A DNA stretch of 64,000 bases, taken from Neopusillimonas maritima (lineage in GTDB: Bacteria > Pseudomonadota > Gammaproteobacteria > Burkholderiales > Burkholderiaceae_B). Location of the stretch: positions 62,001 through 126,000 of the forward strand of contig NZ_NQOU01000003.1 in the NCBI RefSeq assembly GCF_003576595.1, given 5' to 3'. This document shows, one piece after another, positions 30,114-40,552 of the stretch. Each line of letters starts with the position of its first letter. The stretch's first letter is position 1. The notes under the pieces were generated by a model. The model made no database searches and was not told the origin of the DNA. It was given only the letters and a program-made list of their open reading frames with translations. A program made the position numbers and the translations under genes.

Positions 30114-32420
30114 ATGGACGCCAAGGCGGACCTTTCTAAACTGGCACTCGACTACCACGCCAACCCCCAGCCCGGAAAAATTTCCGTTACACCCACCAAA
30201 ACATTGGCCAATCAAGACGACTTGTCTTTGGCATACTCGCCCGGGGTTGCGGTGGCCAGCATGGCCATTTACGAGGGCGGAGAAGAAGCGGCGGCCAAGT
30301 ACACATCACGCTCCAATCTGGTCGGTGTAGTGACCAACGGGACGGCTGTTCTGGGCTTGGGTAATATTGGCCCGCTGGCGGCAAAACCCGTCATGGAAGG
30401 CAAAGGTTGTTTGTTCAAAAAATTCGCCGGTATCGACGTTTTCGATATCGAATTAGCTGAAAACGATCCTGATAAGCTGGTTGATATCATCGCTGCAATG
30501 GAGCCCACACTGGGTGGTGTCAACCTTGAAGACATCAAAGCGCCGGAATGCTTCTATATTGAAAAGAAGTTGCGCGAACGCATGAAAATCCCCGTCTTCC
30601 ACGACGACCAACATGGTACCGCCATTATTTCAGCCGCCGCCATTCTGAATGGGCTGAAAGTGGTGAACAAAAAAATGGACGAGGTGAAACTGGTGTGTTC
30701 GGGGGCCGGTGCTGCAGCCATCGCCTGCTTGAACCTGCTGGTACATTTGGGCCTAAAGAAAGAAAACACCTACGTGGTTGATTCGCGCGGCGTAATTTGG
30801 GAGGGCCGTGACGAAAACATGGAACCCACCAAAGCCGCTTACGCCCAAAAAACCGATGCCCGCACACTGGCTGATGTCTGCGCAGACGCGGACGTGTTTC
30901 TAGGTTGCTCGGCACCCGGTGTACTGAAAGCGGAAATGGTCAAAAGCATGGCGGAACGTCCGCTCATTCTGGCACTGGCCAACCCCGAACCGGAAATACG
31001 ACCTGAACTTGCGAAAGAAGTTCGTCCGGATTGCGTCATTGCAACTGGTCGTTCCGACTACCCGAATCAAGTGAACAACGTGTTGTGCTTCCCCTTCATT
31101 TTCCGCGGCGCCATGGATGTCGGTGCGACGGTCATTAACGAGGAGATGAAGCTGGCGTGTGTTAAAGCCATCGCCGAACTGGCGGAAGCAGAACAAAACG
31201 ACGAAGTTGCAATGGCGTATGCGGGGCAGGAACTGAGCTTCGGGCCTGACTACATTATCCCGAAACCATTCGACCCGCGCCTTATTATCAAAATTGCGCC
31301 CGCAGTAGCCGAAGCCGCGACCGTTTCGGGCGTAGCCCGGCGCCCCATTGAAGACATGGAGGCATATCGGCAAAAGCTTATGAGCCTGGTGTACCACACC
31401 GGCCAGCTAATGCGACCTTTGTTCATGCAAGCCAAAAATGCGCCCAAGCGCGTTATCTACGCCGACGGTGAAGACGAACGCGTATTGCGCGCAATACAAA
31501 CTGTGCTTGACGAAAACATTGCCAAACCGATTCTAATCGGTCGCCCGGCCGTCATTGACATGCGCGTGCGCAAATTTGGTCTGCGATTGATTCCGGGCGA
31601 GAACATCGAAATTGTGAATCCCGAAGACGATGAGCGCTTCCACGAAACCTGGACAGGCTACTACAAGCTTCAAGGGCGCAATGGCGTGACGCCTGAAATT
31701 GCCAAGGCAATGGTACGCAAGCACAACTCCCTCATCGGCGCCATGCTGCTCCAGCGCGGCGACGCCGATGCCCTGATTTGCGGTGTATCCAGCCGTTTTG
31801 ACAACCAACTACGTTACATCGACGAGGTTATCGGCCTGAAGCCCGGCGTACAAACTTATGGGGCCATGAACGTTCTCATGCTGCCCGATCAAACGCTATT
31901 CATATGCGACACACACGTAAACGAAAATCCTTCAGCCGAAGAGATTGCCGAAATGACAATTCAGGCGGCTGCGGAAATTCTGCGTTTTGGTGTTGTACCG
32001 AAAATCGCCCTGCTCTCACATTCCAACTTCGGCAGTCGTCCAACGGAGTCTTCGCGCAAAATGTCCAAAGCACGGCAACTCATTAATGAACGTGCACCGT
32101 ATTTGGAAATAGACGGTGAAATGCATGCCGATGCCGCCCTTTCAGAAAAAATTCGCAATAAAGCCTACCCCGACTCAACACTGAAAGGCCCGGCAAACCT
32201 ATTGATCACACCGAACCTGGATGCCGGCAACATTACCTACAACATGTTGAAAATGACCGGAAGTAATGGCGTCTCCATGGGGCCCGTCTTACTTGGGGCG
32301 GCACGTCCGGTCCATATCCTGACCACAAGCGCCACGGTTCGACGTATTGTGAACATGACCGCACTGGCGGTTGTGGATGCCCAACAAGAGTCTCAAGCCA
32401 AACACGCTTCGAACACGTGA
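30114..32420 (+). CDS. maeB: NADP-dependent malic enzyme, MaeB type
   Basis: Oxidatively decarboxylates malate to pyruvate, giving NADPH. It has 768 residues: a malic-enzyme half (about 1-425, with [27 protein letters not shown] and [16 protein letters not shown]) and a C-terminal half similar to phosphotransacetylase (about 430-768), which in MaeB proteins has a regulatory rather than catalytic role. I chose the ATG at 30114 because AGGAG precedes it with normal spacing; a TTG 21 bases upstream also opens the frame. It is divergent from odhA and followed by a strong terminator. Confidence 0.96.
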   Translation: MDAKADLSKLALDYHANPQPGKISVTPTKTLANQDDLSLAYSPGVAVASMAIYEGGEEAAAKYTSRSNLVGVVTNGTAVLGLGNIGPLAAKPVMEGKGCLFKKFAGIDVFDIELAENDPDKLVDIIAAMEPTLGGVNLEDIKAPECFYIEKKLRERMKIPVFHDDQHGTAIISAAAILNGLKVVNKKMDEVKLVCSGAGAAAIACLNLLVHLGLKKENTYVVDSRGVIWEGRDENMEPTKAAYAQKTDARTLADVCADADVFLGCSAPGVLKAEMVKSMAERPLILALANPEPEIRPELAKEVRPDCVIATGRSDYPNQVNNVLCFPFIFRGAMDVGATVINEEMKLACVKAIAELAEAEQNDEVAMAYAGQELSFGPDYIIPKPFDPRLIIKIAPAVAEAATVSGVARRPIEDMEAYRQKLMSLVYHTGQLMRPLFMQAKNAPKRVIYADGEDERVLRAIQTVLDENIAKPILIGRPAVIDMRVRKFGLRLIPGENIEIVNPEDDERFHETWTGYYKLQGRNGVTPEIAKAMVRKHNSLIGAMLLQRGDADALICGVSSRFDNQLRYIDEVIGLKPGVQTYGAMNVLMLPDQTLFICDTHVNENPSAEEIAEMTIQAAAEILRFGVVPKIALLSHSNFGSRPTESSRKMSKARQLINERAPYLEIDGEMHADAALSEKIRNKAYPDSTLKGPANLLITPNLDAGNITYNMLKMTGSNGVSMGPVLLGAARPVHILTTSATVRRIVNMTALAVVDAQQESQAKHASNT

Positions 32421-32435
32421 TTGTCAGAGCGCAAT

Positions 32436-32478
32436 AAAAGAGGCTGCCGGAATCATCTCGGCAGCCTCTTTTTTTTTA
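32436..32478. terminator. Terminator between maeB and gltA
   Basis: GAGGCTGCCG (32440-32449), a 9-base loop, CGGCAGCCTC (32459-32468), then about ten T residues on the plus strand; A residues upstream make a weaker terminator for the opposite strand. It ends maeB. Confidence 0.92.
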
Positions 32479-32485
32479 ACATTTA

Positions 32486-32523
32486 GCTCCCGCCGGCTGC
32501 CTTAAAAGACACCTGGCGGGAGC
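32486..32523 (-). terminator. Hairpin just past the gltA stop
   Basis: GCTCCCGCC and GGCGGGAGC form a perfect 9-bp stem with a 20-base loop, 16 bases downstream of the gltA stop on the minus strand. There is no T tract directly after it, so it may stabilise the mRNA 3' end or act with the neighbouring maeB terminator. Confidence 0.5.
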
Positions 32524-32539
32524 AACCAATGTATAAAAA

Positions 32540-33838
32540 TTAACGCTTAATGTCGCGAACCGCGGAACCCGTGTACAACTGACGCGGACGGCCAATTTTG
32601 TACTCAGGGTCGGACAACATTTCATCCCACTGAGCGATCCAGCCCACGGTACGAGCCAAAGCGAAAATAGCCGTAAACAATGGGGTGGGAATACCAATGG
32701 CACGCTGAACAATGCCCGAATAGAAGTCAACGTTCGGATAGAGTTTGCGGTCAACGAAGTATGGATCTTCCAGCGCAATACGCTCAAGCTCCATCGCCAG
32801 TTTGAACAAGGGGTCGTTTTCCAGGCCCAATGCTGTCAAAACTTCCTTGCATGTTGCCTGCATTAACTTGGCGCGTGGGTCGTAATTCTTGTATACGCGA
32901 TGACCAAAGCCCATAAGACGAACGCCTGAAGACTTGTCTTTGACTTTCTCCATAAACTCGCCCACTTTAGCCACACCACCTTCAGCTTGAAGCTGCTCCA
33001 GCATTTGCAGGCAAGCTTCATTGGCTCCACCGTGAGCAGGGCCCCACAAGCAGGCTACGCCGGCAGCAATGGCCGCGAACGGGTTAGTTCCGGACGACCC
33101 GCACAAACGCACTGTTGAGGTGGACGCGTTTTGCTCATGATCGGCATGCAAAATGAAGATGCGGTCAAGCGCACGTTCAACCACTTCATTTACTTGATAG
33201 TCTTCGCAAGGCGTGGCAAACATCATGCGCAGGAAATTTCCGGTGTAGGAAAGATCATTACGCGGGTAGATGTAAGGTTGGCCTTGATTGTATTTGTATG
33301 CCATGGCCACCAGCGTAGGCATTTTGGCAATAAGACGAATTGCCGAAATTTCGCGATGACGTGGATTGGTGATGTCGGTTGAGTCGTGATAGAACGCCGA
33401 CAATGCACCCACCAAACCTGTAAGCACTGCCATCGGGTGAGCGTCGCGACGGAACCCGCGCATGAACAACTGCAATTGCTCGTGCACCATGGTGTGGTGC
33501 GTTACCAGGCTATCAAAATCTTGCTTCTGCTTGTCATCAGGCAGTTCGCCGTTCAGGATCAGGTAGCTGACATCCATAAAGTCGCAGTTCTCAGCCAACT
33601 GCTCAATAGGATAGCCACGATACAACAACTGGCCTTTGTCGCCGTCGATGTAAGTAATGGCCGATTCGCACGAAGCCGTTGCCAGGAAGCCCGGATCGTA
33701 GGTAAACATTCCGGTTTGGCCGTACAGCTTGCGAATGTCAATAACGTCGGGCCCAATCGTGCCCTGGTACACCGGAAACTCAACCGATGCGCTATCGTCT
33801 GAGAACGATAGGGTGGCTTTTTTATCTGACAGTTGCAT
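32540..33838 (-). CDS. gltA: Citrate synthase
   Basis: Condenses oxaloacetate and acetyl-CoA. It has 432 residues and belongs to the hexameric, NADH-sensitive type of Gram-negative bacteria (N-terminal extension with [14 protein letters not shown]). Catalytic residues are recognisable: His in [13 protein letters not shown], His in [16 protein letters not shown] with the Asp of YDPRA. It is the last gene of sdhC-sdhD-sdhA-sdhB-sdhE-gltA, 17 bases after sdhE. Confidence 0.97.
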   Translation of the reverse strand: MQLSDKKATLSFSDDSASVEFPVYQGTIGPDVIDIRKLYGQTGMFTYDPGFLATASCESAITYIDGDKGQLLYRGYPIEQLAENCDFMDVSYLILNGELPDDKQKQDFDSLVTHHTMVHEQLQLFMRGFRRDAHPMAVLTGLVGALSAFYHDSTDITNPRHREISAIRLIAKMPTLVAMAYKYNQGQPYIYPRNDLSYTGNFLRMMFATPCEDYQVNEVVERALDRIFILHADHEQNASTSTVRLCGSSGTNPFAAIAAGVACLWGPAHGGANEACLQMLEQLQAEGGVAKVGEFMEKVKDKSSGVRLMGFGHRVYKNYDPRAKLMQATCKEVLTALGLENDPLFKLAMELERIALEDPYFVDRKLYPNVDFYSGIVQRAIGIPTPLFTAIFALARTVGWIAQWDEMLSDPEYKIGRPRQLYTGSAVRDIKR

Positions 33839-33855
33839 TACTTTTCCTCAAAAAT

Positions 33856-34119
33856 TTACAGCTCCCGCATTTGCTTTACCAGACGCTGGATATCAGGCGT
33901 GTTGTACACCCCTTCCAGCTCCTTGCGGCCCAGCAATACGTCAAGCAAATCGTTATCGCCCATATCGAACAAACAGGTCAACGCGGCGACATCGGCAGTG
34001 GTTAGTTGAGTTTCGTACTGATCGAGAAACTTCGTGATGATCAGGTCGTTCTCCAACAAACCGCGTCGTGCCCGCCAACGCAGGCGGGCACGCTCAAGTT
34101 CAGTCAATTCTTTGCTCAT
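33856..34119 (-). CDS. sdhE: Succinate dehydrogenase assembly factor SdhE
   Basis: Small factor that promotes covalent FAD attachment to SdhA. It has 87 residues from the ATG at 34119. The family motif RGLLEND (RGxxE) is present at about 18-24, then a helical core ending DLLDVLLGRKE. A longer frame upstream to 34236 overlaps sdhB and is not credible. It begins 14 bases after sdhB. Confidence 0.93.
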   Translation of the reverse strand: MSKELTELERARLRWRARRGLLENDLIITKFLDQYETQLTTADVAALTCLFDMGDNDLLDVLLGRKELEGVYNTPDIQRLVKQMREL

Positions 34120-34133
34120 ACACTCACAGCACG

Positions 34134-34850
34134 TTAAATGCTGCGACGAACCAGCAATTCTTTGATTTTTCCGATTGCCTTGGACGGATTCAACCCTTTC
34201 GGACAGACTTCCGTACAGTTCATGATGGTATGGCAACGGAACAAACGATAAGGATCCTCAAGATTATCCAAACGTTCGGCCGTTGCTTCATCACGTGAAT
34301 CGGCAATAAACCGGTAGGCCTGCAACAAACCTGCCGGGCCAACGAACTTGTCGGGGTTCCACCAGAACGACGGGCAAGACGTTGAACAACAGGCACAAAG
34401 AATGCACTCATATAAGCCATCGATCTCTTCACGGGCCGCCGGCGTTTGCAGGCGTTCGCGCTCTGGAGGAGGCTGATCGTTGATCAGGAACGGCTTAACC
34501 GAATGGTACTGATTGAAGAAATGTGTCATGTCGACGATCAGATCCCGCACCACCGGCAACCCGGGCAGTGGTCGCAGCACAATGGGCTGCTTCAACTCGC
34601 GCAGGTTAGTGGTACAAGCCAAACCATTACGGCCATTGATGTTCATTGCGTCGGAACCACATACCCCTTCACGACATGAACGACGAATAGCCAGACTGTC
34701 GTCGACATCATTCTTGATCCGCACCAAGGCATCGAGCAGCATTTTGTCGGTTGGCTGCAGCTCAACCTCGAGTTTCTGCATGTACGGACGCTCGTCCTTG
34801 TCGGGATCGTAGCGATAAATTTCAAACTTGACGATACGTTTTTCGCTCAT
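34134..34850 (-). CDS. sdhB: Succinate dehydrogenase iron-sulfur subunit
   Basis: Carries electrons from SdhA to quinone. It has 238 residues. The [2Fe-2S] ligands are Cys59, Cys64 and Cys79 with Asp67 as in E. coli ([19 protein letters not shown] then LAC). The [4Fe-4S] motif is [13 protein letters not shown], and the third-cluster motif [15 protein letters not shown]. It lies 12 bases after sdhA. Confidence 0.97.
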   Translation of the reverse strand: MSEKRIVKFEIYRYDPDKDERPYMQKLEVELQPTDKMLLDALVRIKNDVDDSLAIRRSCREGVCGSDAMNINGRNGLACTTNLRELKQPIVLRPLPGLPVVRDLIVDMTHFFNQYHSVKPFLINDQPPPERERLQTPAAREEIDGLYECILCACCSTSCPSFWWNPDKFVGPAGLLQAYRFIADSRDEATAERLDNLEDPYRLFRCHTIMNCTEVCPKGLNPSKAIGKIKELLVRRSI

Positions 34851-34862
34851 TTCAATTCCTGC

Positions 34863-36641
34863 TTAGAAGGTCCGTGCCTTGGGTGGGACGCTTTCAACCG
34901 TTAACGGCTGCATTTGAACCGGCTTGTAATCGAGCTTGCCGCCGTTGGAATACCACATGGTGTGACGCAACCAGTTTTCATCATCACGATCGGGGTGATC
35001 GCTCAAGGCGTGGGCACCGCGGCTTTCCGTACGGTTTGCCGCCGACTTGATCGTGGCCCTGGCCACTTCAATCATGTTGGTAACTTCCAATGCTTCGATA
35101 CGCGCTGTATTGAACACTTTGGACTTGTCTGAAAAATACAGGTTGTCAACGCGTGGCACCAGCGCCTCAATGGCATCAACACCCTTGTTCAGCAATTCAA
35201 GCGTGCGGAATACACCGCAATGGAACTGCATCGCATTGCGCATATCGTTGCCGACGTCCTGCGATTTCTCTCCGGAGGTGCGGCGTTCCAGCTTATTCAC
35301 GCGGTCAAGGGAGTAATCGATACTGGACTCGGGAATGGTCTCGTGTGCATGTTGGCGTTCAGGGTGAGCATCCACAATATGATTGCCCGCTGCACGGCCA
35401 AAGACAATAAGATCCAGCAAGGAGTTCGTACCCAGACGATTGGCGCCGTGAACCGAAACGGCGGCGCACTCACCAATGGCATACAAGCCGTTAACCACCT
35501 TCGACTCGCCATTGTGCGTTTCGAGCACCTGGCCATGGTAGTTCGCAGGAATGCCGCCCATTTGGTAGTGAATGGTCGGCACGACGGGGATCGGCTCTTT
35601 GATGGGGTCGACGTTGCCAAACTTGATGGCAATTTCACGAATGGAAGGCAAACGCTTGTTGATAACATCGGCCCCCAGGTGATCGAGCTTCAGTAATACG
35701 TGATCGCCATTGGGGCCACAACCACGACCTTCCTTGATTTCCTGGTCCATGGAGCGGGAGACAAAATCGCGTGGCGCCAAATCTTTCAGTGTGGGCGCGT
35801 AACGTTCCATGAAACGCTCGCCGTCTTTGTTCAGCAGAATACCGCCCTCACCGCGCACCCCTTCTGTAATGAGCACGCCGGCACCGGCCACACCCGTTGG
35901 GTGGAACTGCCAAAACTCCATGTCTTGCAACGGAATACCCGCACGCGCGGCCATACCCAGGCCGTCACCCGTGTTGATGAACGCATTGGTGGAAGCCGCC
36001 CAAATGCGACCTGCTCCGCCTGTGGCCAGCACTGTTGTTTTGGCTTCCAGAACGTAGATATCACCGGTTTCCATCTCCAGCGCGGTAACGCCCAGCACGT
36101 CGCCGGCATCGTTACGCAACAAATCGAGGGCCATCCACTCTACAAAAAACTGAGTACGTGCAGCCACGTTGCGCTGATAAAGCGTGTGCAACATGGCATG
36201 ACCGGTACGGTCGGCCGCCGCACAGGCACGCTGCACAGGCTTTTCACCGAAATTAGCCGTGTGGCCACCGAACGGACGCTGGTAAATAGTGCCATCGGCG
36301 TTACGGTCGAACGGCATACCAAAGTGCTCAAGCTCGTAAACCGCATTAGGCGCCTCACGGCACATAAACTCGATTGCGTCTTGATCGCCCAGCCAGTCGG
36401 ACCCTTTCACGGTATCGTACATGTGCCAATACCAGTGGTCTTCGCTCATGTTGCCCAACGAAGCGCTAACGCCGCCCTGAGCTGCGACCGTATGAGAGCG
36501 AGTAGGAAATACCTTGGACAACACCGCAACCGATAAACCCGCTTGCGCCAGTTGCAAGGAGCAACGCATGCCGGACCCGCCGGCGCCTACAACCACCACA
36601 TCGAACTGGCGGCGAGGTAAGGATTTTTTGACAGCAGTCAC
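34863..36641 (-). CDS. sdhA: Succinate dehydrogenase flavoprotein subunit
   Basis: Oxidises succinate to fumarate with covalent FAD. It has 592 residues. The dinucleotide motif GAGGSGMR is at 19-26; the FAD-linked His50 lies in PTRSHTVAAQGG. Active-site context HPTGVAGAGVLITEG and the C-terminal SRGAHALSDHPDRDDENW are typical. It lies 3 bases after sdhD. Confidence 0.97.
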   Translation of the reverse strand: MTAVKKSLPRRQFDVVVVGAGGSGMRCSLQLAQAGLSVAVLSKVFPTRSHTVAAQGGVSASLGNMSEDHWYWHMYDTVKGSDWLGDQDAIEFMCREAPNAVYELEHFGMPFDRNADGTIYQRPFGGHTANFGEKPVQRACAAADRTGHAMLHTLYQRNVAARTQFFVEWMALDLLRNDAGDVLGVTALEMETGDIYVLEAKTTVLATGGAGRIWAASTNAFINTGDGLGMAARAGIPLQDMEFWQFHPTGVAGAGVLITEGVRGEGGILLNKDGERFMERYAPTLKDLAPRDFVSRSMDQEIKEGRGCGPNGDHVLLKLDHLGADVINKRLPSIREIAIKFGNVDPIKEPIPVVPTIHYQMGGIPANYHGQVLETHNGESKVVNGLYAIGECAAVSVHGANRLGTNSLLDLIVFGRAAGNHIVDAHPERQHAHETIPESSIDYSLDRVNKLERRTSGEKSQDVGNDMRNAMQFHCGVFRTLELLNKGVDAIEALVPRVDNLYFSDKSKVFNTARIEALEVTNMIEVARATIKSAANRTESRGAHALSDHPDRDDENWLRHTMWYSNGGKLDYKPVQMQPLTVESVPPKARTF

Positions 36642-36644
36642 GGT

Positions 36645-37028
36645 TTATAGACTCCAAAGAACTTTAGCGAAATAAACAACAGAACCAATCAGCCACAAAA
36701 CAGTCAGCACCTGAAGGAAAAGGCGCAGGCCTGCGGAAGTGACGTAGTCCATCCAGATATCGCGAACACCAATCCAAGCGTGCCAGGCCAGTGACAAAAA
36801 CGCCAACGTTGCCAGCAACTGCCCTGCAGGTATTGCACCCAATTGGAAAGTGAACAAATTCTGCCAGCTTTCGAAGCTCATGCCCGACGTGAACAGAACC
36901 CCGAAAAACAGAACCAGCGTGTAAACGGCCATGATGATGGCGGTACAACGCTGTACGATGAAATCAAATGTGCCGTAATGGGCACCCACAACCAAACGTT
37001 TAGTACCAATACGTTCCTGAGTAGCCAT
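36645..37028 (-). CDS. sdhD: Succinate dehydrogenase membrane anchor SdhD
   Basis: Inner-membrane anchor that shares heme b and quinone binding with SdhC. It has 127 residues with three hydrophobic segments (about 24-46, 58-84 and 102-124). The stretch GAHYGTFDFIVQRCTAIIMA is typical. Its ATG overlaps the sdhC stop by one base (TAATG), implying coupled translation. Confidence 0.92.
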   Translation of the reverse strand: MATQERIGTKRLVVGAHYGTFDFIVQRCTAIIMAVYTLVLFFGVLFTSGMSFESWQNLFTFQLGAIPAGQLLATLAFLSLAWHAWIGVRDIWMDYVTSAGLRLFLQVLTVLWLIGSVVYFAKVLWSL

Positions 37029-37441
37029 TACCAGACTCCAAACAATTTAAGACCGAAGATCAATGTAAGTGCCAAACTGACACCAAACACCACGCCGGCG
37101 CTCTTCTGAGCGGAAACCTTGTCCATGCCAATATGCAGGTCAAGAATCAAGTAGCGAATGCCGGCACAGAAATGGTGTAAATAACCCCAAATAAGAACCA
37201 GCAACACCAACTTGAACAACGGGTTGGAAACCCAGCCTTGGATGGACGCGAATGATTCGGGCGACGTCACGCTAAGGGCGAACAACGGCACAATAACCAG
37301 CGGCAAACAGAGAAAAAGCAATGCGCCGCTGACGCGGTGCAAAATAGAAGACTTGCCTGCCAAAGGCAGATGGTAGCTGAGAATCTGCGGCACGCTTAGA
37401 TTGCGGTACTGCGGACGCGGCTTGGAAGCTGAATCGGACAT
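37028..37441 (-). CDS. sdhC: Succinate dehydrogenase cytochrome b556 subunit SdhC
   Basis: Membrane subunit that binds heme b and quinone. It has 137 residues. RPQYRNLSVPQILSYHLPLA is followed by SILHRVSGALLF (quinone-site Ser and Arg) and the heme-ligand His in HHFCAGIRYLILDLHIG; three membrane segments. I chose the ATG at 37441; an ATG 21 bases upstream is also in frame. First gene of the sdh operon, 90 bases after the GntR gene stop. Confidence 0.93.
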   Translation of the reverse strand: MSDSASKPRPQYRNLSVPQILSYHLPLAGKSSILHRVSGALLFLCLPLVIVPLFALSVTSPESFASIQGWVSNPLFKLVLLVLIWGYLHHFCAGIRYLILDLHIGMDKVSAQKSAGVVFGVSLALTLIFGLKLFGVW

Positions 37442-37531
37442 GATGGCCTCGAGGTTAAACAAACAATTTATTGCAAAATGCTATTAGTATTTTCGCTTAT
37501 TTCCGGGAACGGGATCAAATACAGTAACAAA

Positions 37532-38302
37532 TCAACTTAACGTATTACGGTAATGAAACCGGTCGGTAAGGTATAAGCCCCTTCTTAATTCCATAGGACG
37601 ATCGCCGTAAGTGAACGACACACGCTCAACCTGGAGCACCGGACTTCCTGAAACAATATTCAAAAGCCCGGCCTGATCGTCGGAGGCGGCAACCGCCTTG
37701 ATTTTCTCTTCGGCCCGCACCATGCTCACCCCATACTCTGACTCAAAAAGGGCGTACAAAGGGCCACGATAACGGGTCAACGATTCGGCCGTTAGCCCTT
37801 TGAATACAACGGCAGGCAACCAGATATCGTCCAGAATAGTGGGTGTTTGCTCAAAAGACAGCACACGACGCACGTTCACCACAGTATCAGATGGACGCAA
37901 ATCCAATAATCGCGCAATATCAACCGGCGCCTTGATGCGCCTGCAGTCGATGATACGACTGCTTGAGGGCTTGACTTTACCGTCGTCGGGGGTAAGCCGC
38001 AAAAAACGAAACCGCACTTTTGCCTCGTTGTGCGTCGCCACAAAAGTGCCTTTACCCTGCCGGCGAATCAGTAAATGATCGGCGGCCAGCTCATCAATAG
38101 CCTTACGCACGGTTCCCTGGCTGACATTAAACCGCGCGGCCAGCTCGAACTCGCTGGGAATCGCCTCACCCGGCTTCCATTCACCCTGATCAAGGCTCTG
38201 CAATAGCAGTGCCTTGATTTGCTGATACAACGGGCTATACGCCGCGCTACTTGCCGCGCGACCCGCCATAACCGCATCGTCGATGGAAGAATGATCAGCC
38301 AT
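37532..38302 (-). CDS. GntR-family regulator with UTRA domain (HutC subfamily)
   Basis: A 256-residue transcription factor. The N-terminal winged helix runs from about 24 to 90: SPLYQQIKALLLQSLDQGEW, then IPSEFELAARFNVSQGTVRK and LIRRQGKGTFVA. The UTRA effector domain covers about 115-250. The effector cannot be read from sequence; UTRA domains bind small metabolites. It lies between sdhC, which it precedes on the same strand, and mdh, which is divergent. A 21-bp palindrome in the gntR-mdh intergenic region recurs in front of acnB, making this protein the best candidate to bind both. Confidence 0.9.
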   Translation of the reverse strand: MADHSSIDDAVMAGRAASSAAYSPLYQQIKALLLQSLDQGEWKPGEAIPSEFELAARFNVSQGTVRKAIDELAADHLLIRRQGKGTFVATHNEAKVRFRFLRLTPDDGKVKPSSSRIIDCRRIKAPVDIARLLDLRPSDTVVNVRRVLSFEQTPTILDDIWLPAVVFKGLTAESLTRYRGPLYALFESEYGVSMVRAEEKIKAVAASDDQAGLLNIVSGSPVLQVERVSFTYGDRPMELRRGLYLTDRFHYRNTLS

Positions 38303-38389
38303 ACTTGTAACAGGATTCTGTGCCTAGCACCGGATTCGAAAACGCCCGCCATTCTCGCACGCTTCGCGTTTTCTGTCTAATACTCTTTT

Positions 38390-38410
38390 GTCTTATATAA
38401 GATATAAGAT
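38390..38410. promoter_or_regulatory. Candidate GntR operator upstream of mdh
   Basis: Arms GTCTTATAT and ATATAAGAT around a centre AAG; one base from perfect symmetry. It ends two bases before the -35 box of the mdh promoter and lies 88 bases upstream of the gntR start, so it may control both divergent genes. An almost identical site is at 43284-43304. Confidence 0.8.
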
Positions 38411-38412
38411 AG

Positions 38413-38441
38413 TTGACGGCAGGGGTAATTTCCACTAATCT
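38413..38441 (+). promoter_or_regulatory. Sigma-70 promoter of mdh
   Basis: TTGACG (38413-38418), a 17-base spacer, TAATCT (38436-38441). The predicted transcript start near 38448 leaves a leader of about 65 bases before the mdh ATG. Confidence 0.7.
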
Positions 38442-38512
38442 TCAAACGATTTAAACTGCAGGGTTGAGTTACCACATTTAATTCTGTTCTCACCTTTTTC
38501 GGAGATTTGCTC

Positions 38513-39502
38513 ATGTCAAAACCCGCCATGCGCGTTGCCGTAACCGGCGCTGCCGGCCAAATTGGTTACGCTCTTTTGTTCCGCATCGCTTCCGGCGAAA
38601 TGCTGGGTAAAGACCAACCGGTTATTTTGCAACTGCTGGAAATTCCAGATGAAAAAGCCCAAAAAGCGCTGAAAGGCGTCATGATGGAACTGGACGACTG
38701 CGCATTTCCGTTGCTTGAAAGCATGACAGCTCACAGCGACCCACGTGAAGCGTTCAAAGACGCCGACGTTGCTTTGCTGGTTGGCTCACGCCCTCGCGGC
38801 CCCGGCATGGAACGCAAAGACCTGCTGCAAATGAACGCCAAAATTTTCACCGAGCAAGGCAAAGCATTGAATGACGTTGCTTCGCGCAATGTGAAGGTTC
38901 TGGTTGTGGGTAACCCCGCCAACACCAATGCTTACATTGCCATGAAGTCGGCCCCCGACCTGCCCGCTGAAAATTTCACCGCCATGCTGCGCCTGGACCA
39001 CAACCGCGCCTTATCGCAGCTGGCCGAGAAGTCCGGCAAGAAAGTAGCCGACATCGAAAAACTGATCGTGTGGGGCAATCACTCGCCCACCATGTACCCC
39101 GACATCCGTTTTGCCACAGCGAACGGCGACAAGCTTGCCGAAGTCATCAATGACGACGCCTGGAACCGCGACACCTTTATTCCTACCGTCGGTAAGCGCG
39201 GCGCCGCCATCATCGAGGCACGTGGCCTGTCTTCAGCCGCATCCGCCGCCAATGCCGCCATTGATCACGTGCGCGACTGGGTGTTGGGCTCAAACGGCAA
39301 GTGGGTCACCATGGGCATCCCCTCAGATGGCTCCTACGGTATTCCCGAAGGCATCATGTACGGCTTCCCGGTTACCACGGAAAACGGTAAGTACAAAATT
39401 GTTGAAGGGCTGGACATCGATTCGTTCTCACGCGAGCGCATGGACAAAACCTTGAACGAACTGCTTGAAGAGCGCGACGGCGTTAAAGACCTGTTGAACT
39501 AA
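38513..39502 (+). CDS. mdh: Malate dehydrogenase
   Basis: NAD-dependent oxidation of malate to oxaloacetate. It has 329 residues. The dinucleotide motif [11 protein letters not shown] is at about 11-21; substrate and catalytic residues lie in [15 protein letters not shown] and [14 protein letters not shown], and the catalytic His in [14 protein letters not shown] chose ATG 38513, which has GGAG 8 bases upstream, over a TTG 6 bases earlier. Followed by a strong terminator. Confidence 0.97.
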   Translation: MSKPAMRVAVTGAAGQIGYALLFRIASGEMLGKDQPVILQLLEIPDEKAQKALKGVMMELDDCAFPLLESMTAHSDPREAFKDADVALLVGSRPRGPGMERKDLLQMNAKIFTEQGKALNDVASRNVKVLVVGNPANTNAYIAMKSAPDLPAENFTAMLRLDHNRALSQLAEKSGKKVADIEKLIVWGNHSPTMYPDIRFATANGDKLAEVINDDAWNRDTFIPTVGKRGAAIIEARGLSSAASAANAAIDHVRDWVLGSNGKWVTMGIPSDGSYGIPEGIMYGFPVTTENGKYKIVEGLDIDSFSRERMDKTLNELLEERDGVKDLLN

Positions 39503-39541
39503 TCGCAGGCCTTTTGCGCCAGGTAGCAATACCTTCACACT

Positions 39542-39568
39542 AAAGGCCTCGTCATGAGGCCTTTTTTT
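39542..39568 (+). terminator. Intrinsic terminator after mdh
   Basis: AAAGGCCTC, a 5-base loop, GAGGCCTTT, then more T residues. It separates mdh from prpB; an in-frame ATG in its loop (39554) should not be taken as the prpB start. Confidence 0.92.
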
Positions 39569-39583
39569 CAGGTGATTAAATTT

Positions 39584-40480
39584 ATGCGTACCCCCCCTTC
39601 CGCCGGCACCCGATTTCGTACCGCCCTTTCTCAAGAAACACCGCTTCAGGTGATTGGCGCGATCAACGCCAACCATGCCCTGCTTGCTCAACAAGCGGGG
39701 TTTCGCGCCATTTATTTATCGGGCGGTGGCGTAGCGGCCGGCTCGCTGGGCATGCCCGATCTGGGCATTAATACGCTAGACGACGTATTAACCGACGTGC
39801 GCCGCATTACCGATGTGTGCGAAGTGCCGCTCATGGTCGACATCGATACCGGCTTCGGCCCTTCGGCGTTTAATATCGCCCGCACCATTAAAAGCCTGAT
39901 CAAGTTCGGCGCGGCGGCCTGCCACCTTGAAGACCAGGTGGGCGCCAAGCGCTGCGGCCACCGGCCCGGCAAAGAGATTGTGAGTACACAAGAAATGGTT
40001 GACCGGGTAAAGGCGGCGGTTGATGCACGCACCGACCCTGAGTTTTTTATTATCGCGCGCACCGATGCCATTGCAGTTCATGGCGTCGAAGCAGCGCTTG
40101 AACGCGCCCAGGCGTGCGCCCAGGCCGGCGCCGATGCAGTATTTGTGGAAGCCGCCTACGATCTTGACACCTACCGCCGATTCACCCAGGCTTTGTCTGT
40201 GCCGGTGTTGGCCAACATTACCGAATTTGGCCAAACCCCGTTGTTTTCCTCCGAAGAACTAGGGCAAGCGGGTGTTGGCATTGTGCTGTATCCGCTGTCG
40301 GCATTTCGCGCCATGAATAAAGCGGCACAAACCGTCTACTCCGCTATCCGCCGCGACGGCCACCAACGCAGTGTGGTCGACATGATGCAAACCCGTGAAG
40401 AGCTTTACCAGTCTATTGGCTACCACGAATACGAGTCCCGACTTGATCAACTTTTTCAACGGCAAAACGAACCAAAATAA
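39584..40480 (+). CDS. prpB: 2-Methylisocitrate lyase
   Basis: Cleaves 2-methylisocitrate to pyruvate and succinate in the methylcitrate cycle. It has 298 residues from the ATG at 39584, preceded by CAGGTG. The Mg-binding DIDTGFG and the catalytic [10 protein letters not shown] loop (with the active Cys) are present, as is [18 protein letters not shown], characteristic of PrpB rather than isocitrate lyase AceA. It heads prpB-prpC-prpD, 72 bases before prpC. Confidence 0.95.
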   Translation: MRTPPSAGTRFRTALSQETPLQVIGAINANHALLAQQAGFRAIYLSGGGVAAGSLGMPDLGINTLDDVLTDVRRITDVCEVPLMVDIDTGFGPSAFNIARTIKSLIKFGAAACHLEDQVGAKRCGHRPGKEIVSTQEMVDRVKAAVDARTDPEFFIIARTDAIAVHGVEAALERAQACAQAGADAVFVEAAYDLDTYRRFTQALSVPVLANITEFGQTPLFSSEELGQAGVGIVLYPLSAFRAMNKAAQTVYSAIRRDGHQRSVVDMMQTREELYQSIGYHEYESRLDQLFQRQNEPK

Positions 40481-40552
40481 CAACCCGCCACACAACACGT
40501 TATCACCACGCCATTTCAACCATCGCGCCTTAGAACGCTCAGGAGACACACC

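Noticed and set aside
34120-34236. Longer N-terminus of sdhE
   Set aside because: The extra 39 residues overlap sdhB and lack family similarity; the SdhE fold starts at the ATG at 34119.
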